Below, piece by piece: positions 62,601-64,000 of a stretch of DNA of 64,000 nucleotides. The position numbers and the translations under genes were made by a program. Numbering within the stretch: the first letter of the stretch is position 1; every line of letters starts with the position of its first letter. The notes beneath the pieces were generated by a model. It was not told the origin of the DNA, did not search any database, and worked only from the letters and a program-made list of their open reading frames with translations. The stretch is from Aurelia coerulea (Eukaryota > Cnidaria > Scyphozoa > Semaeostomeae > Ulmaridae). The stretch spans positions 27,589,001-27,653,000 of the forward strand of contig CM076948.1 in the NCBI GenBank assembly GCA_039566865.1. Reading direction: 5' to 3'.

Positions 62601-64000
62601 ACTTTTCTGATTGGTTTTGTTGCATGCAGATTGCAGATTTGGCCAATGAAGACACACCACAATTATACACAGCTTGTGGAAGAGGACCAAGATCTTCACT
62701 AAGAGTTTTAAGGCATGGTTTGGAGGTGAGGCATGGTTGATGTTCTTAGTTCTCTGTTATTCATACGTTAAATTTCAAGGTTTATATCTAACTCAATTGC
62801 ATAGATTAAATTATACGGGCCTAGGGAGAATCTCCAAAGTATCTGCCAAAATTAATCATCAAAGTGTATATCGCAGAAATATGCCATAATTTCATTGAGG
62901 TTAGGGTTAGAATACTGTTTAACCCTTAGCATGCTGCAGGCGAGATATCTCGACACATTAATCCCCTTTGTTCCGACTGCGGGCGAGATATCTCGACATT
63001 TCAGGCAGGCCAACGAAATCTGCGGTTATTGCGGGAGCACGCGAACAAACATAAACATACGGGAACTTTTTTTTCAGCGTACAAAACAAGCTCCACTTTG
63101 ATGTCAAAAAAGTTAGGCCTTCCTATTGCCGTTTTTTCATAGCATCGCTTCCAACGTTTTTATACATTTACCAAGAATCAGCTGACACGCCATTAACCTT
63201 TTGAGATGTATGAAGGTGAAGAATGAAGACAGCGACGATGAACATTTTTACGGCTTCAGATTTGTAGAAACTCGTGTCTTGTGTTGATCTTTGGTACCAT
63301 TTTGAAGCCCGTTCTCTTCTCTTTTGACATAGCCTCTTTCTGATATGATTGGCCCTCAATTGAGGCCACACCGACTTTCAAAATGGCGAGTGGTCAGCAA
63401 GAGCGCCGCTCTTCGCCACGGAGGAAACCAGAGCAATTTCAGAAATATTTATGATCTCATTACTCACAAAATACTGGGAAGCTTACCGTTTGTATCACAA
63501 AGATTTATTCACATATTTGTTCTCCAAAATTTGCTTTATAATCTTGCAATACTTCACTTTTTTGTCAAACATCGATTTGACCCAAAACAATTTGACAAAA
63601 GTTGTTCGGGGTTAACAACTATTCAAATACTGTTTCATATGTATGTGTTAACCTTTTCCTTCAAGCTTTGTTGACATGAGGAAAAACGAAGCAGACAAGA
63701 GAAACTTTTTACATTTACCTCAATAAAGTATGCTGTCATATGTAAGATATCTCAGATCTATCAAGGTTTAAATCTGCAGTGTTGAGCTGATGAAAGATCA
63801 TCTGAATGAGTCCCTCAAGACGCTGATTACTCAAACAGGATAAGGTACTGATCAACACTAGCAGTATTAAAAAGTTTACATACAGAACACCCTTGTTTCT
63901 CTTGTCTACCTGCTTTTTTATGTTTTTATCTTTTTTGTTGATAGGTATCAGAAATGGCCGTTTCAGAATTGCCAGGTAACCCAAATGCTGTATGGACTGT
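56441..64000 (+). CDS. SF3B3: splicing factor 3B subunit 3 (SAP130), N-terminal part
   Basis: Eleven exons join with matching phases to about 473 residues before the window ends; the human protein has 1217. SF3B3 is the triple beta-propeller scaffold of the SF3b complex in U2 snRNP, which recognises the branch site in the nucleus, and has a paralogous fold to DDB1/CPSF1. The start [11 protein letters not shown] matches human MFLYNLTLQRA. Conserved blocks follow in order: [77 protein letters not shown]-type [108 protein letters not shown]. The 3' two thirds lie outside the window. Confidence 0.96.
57028..57104 (+). CDS. SF3B3: SF3B3 exon 2
   Basis: AC completes GAC (D); encodes [20 protein letters not shown] and NCFEK, phase 0, donor GTATGT. 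Confidence 0.96.
57506..57599 (+). CDS. SF3B3: SF3B3 exon 3
   Basis: Encodes [20 protein letters not shown] then [11 protein letters not shown] and one base before GTAAGA. Confidence 0.96.
57668..57747. mobile_element. 80-bp MITE copy 1
   Basis: Begins TGTGTTGAAATGATGATTAT and ends CTGATCAACATGC, with TTCTTAGGACACCT inside. Same family and same orientation as copies at 60512, 61521 and 62471. Confidence 0.75.
58203..58941. mobile_element. TTAA-flanked piggyBac-type relic
   Basis: TTAA at 58199-58202 is followed by CCCTTAGCATGCTG; another TTAA lies at 58942-58945 but the right inverted end is eroded. The interior is closely related, in inverse orientation, to 62923-63611, including GGGCTTCAAAATGGTACC. 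Confidence 0.65.
58977..59291 (+). CDS. SF3B3: SF3B3 exon 4
   Basis: GT completes GGT (G); encodes [39 protein letters not shown] and [20 protein letters not shown], ending LLIS plus G before GTAAGT. Starts 36 bp after the TTAA relic. Confidence 0.96.
59711..59826 (+). CDS. SF3B3: SF3B3 exon 5
   Basis: TT completes GTT (V); encodes [38 protein letters not shown]. Phase 0. The donor GTTTGG is weak, but only this junction fits the next exon and the family. Confidence 0.93.
60104..60490. mobile_element. partial copy of the 38075-38803 element
   Basis: From GAGGCTATCTACCTTACCAG to GGGCCTGCAGCATGC it closely follows the right half of the piggyBac-type MITE in PRPF4B intron 2, with small deletions. 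The left end is missing. Confidence 0.8.
60512..60593. mobile_element. 80-bp MITE copy 2
   Basis: ACATGCTGGAATGATGAT at the left and CTGATCAGCATTC at the right; more diverged than the other copies. Confidence 0.65.
60759..60821 (+). CDS. SF3B3: SF3B3 exon 6
   Basis: Encodes [21 protein letters not shown]; phase 0 on both sides; donor GTACTT. Confidence 0.95.
61097..61189 (+). CDS. SF3B3: SF3B3 exon 7
   Basis: Encodes [20 protein letters not shown] then [11 protein letters not shown], phase 0, donor GTAAAT. The [11 protein letters not shown] end is a few residues longer than the human equivalent. Confidence 0.93.
61334..61446 (+). CDS. SF3B3: SF3B3 exon 8
   Basis: After CGCCCTAG; encodes [20 protein letters not shown] then [17 protein letters not shown] and two bases (CA) before GTAAGT. 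Confidence 0.95.
61521..61601. mobile_element. 80-bp MITE copy 3
   Basis: GCATGTTGAAATGATGATCA at the left and ACTGATCAGCATGC at the right, with TTCTTAGGACACCT inside. Confidence 0.75.
61941..62083. repeat. ~70-bp tandem duplication before exon 9
   Basis: Two nearly identical units, 61941-62010 and 62011-62083, each containing TGTACAAGGCCTGTACTGTA and ending CTGATCAATGCAA. The second ends 13 bases before exon 9. Confidence 0.9.
62097..62268 (+). CDS. SF3B3: SF3B3 exon 9
   Basis: T completes CAT (H); encodes [37 protein letters not shown] and [10 protein letters not shown], phase 0, donor GTAAAT. Confidence 0.95.
62471..62550. mobile_element. 80-bp MITE copy 4
   Basis: GCATGTTGAAATGATGATAA at the left and CCTGATCAACATGC at the right. 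Confidence 0.75.
62630..62725 (+). CDS. SF3B3: SF3B3 exon 10
   Basis: Encodes [20 protein letters not shown] then [12 protein letters not shown], phase 0, donor GTGAGG. Confidence 0.96.
62923..63611. mobile_element. TTAA-flanked piggyBac-type relic, inverted relative to 58203
   Basis: TTAA at 62919-62922 is followed by CCCTTAGCATGCTG and TTAA at 63612-63615 closes it, though the right end has lost the usual inverted repeat. The body is the reverse complement of the 58203-58941 copy. Confidence 0.65.
63945..64000 (+). CDS. SF3B3: SF3B3 exon 11, cut by window end
   Basis: After TTGATAG; encodes [18 protein letters not shown] and continues past the edge. Confidence 0.94.

Noticed and set aside
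58528..63371. Related open frames (MWPQL...HIRKRL) in two TTAA relics
   Set aside because: The copies differ by about as many amino acids as nucleotide changes predict, so no sign of purifying selection; best read as non-coding element sequence.

Overview
The window is AT-rich, intron-bearing animal DNA. It carries three recognisable protein-coding genes, all on the + strand: a Cas-family adaptor (BCAR1/p130Cas-like, 27589-33265, with its short first coding exon not firmly located), a complete PRP4 spliceosomal kinase (PRPF4B, ten coding exons, 35612-51067), and the first 11 coding exons of splicing factor SF3B3 (56441 to the right edge). A Cas adaptor points to a metazoan. The compact exons, introns of about 1 kb and many marine-invertebrate-style G-rich transposons suggest a non-vertebrate animal. 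The sequence does not let me name the species.

Layout. 1-27588: no conserved gene. It holds transposon remnants (hAT-type elements with 8-bp target duplications, a TTAA element nested in one of them, a tRNA-derived SINE, two LINE 3' tails, small MITEs, hairpins and tandem repeats). This stretch may be the upstream region and first intron of the Cas gene, and several ATG-plus-donor sites there could be first exons. 27589-33265: two large Cas exons encoding SH3, a tyrosine-motif substrate region, a helical bundle, a proline motif and a C-terminal FAT-like domain. 33266-35611: intergenic. 35612-51067: PRPF4B, with introns full of mobile elements, including a hAT remnant that keeps a transposase C-terminus. 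51068-56440: intergenic plus SF3B3 leader. 56441-64000: SF3B3, cut by the window end, with introns carrying four copies of one 80-bp MITE and several TTAA-type elements.

How the genes relate. PRPF4B phosphorylates tri-snRNP proteins during spliceosome activation, and SF3B3 is a scaffold of the U2 SF3b complex, so two spliceosome genes lie head-to-tail. The Cas protein is a cytoplasmic focal-adhesion adaptor with no known direct role in splicing. All three exon chains were assembled by eye from reading phase, GT-AG borders and family similarity recalled from knowledge. No database search was run.

The most distinctive points are: (1) a Cas substrate region that mixes 16 YxxP with 7 YDxxP-type motifs and lacks the usual YDYVHL motif; (2) a dense, well-dated set of non-autonomous DNA transposons with visible target duplications and nestings; (3) a TAGCCTG-ended element family present at three sizes; (4) a perfect 19-bp hairpin and a hammerhead-like core that deserve folding tests. 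I did not find convincing evidence of a wholly new multi-gene system.
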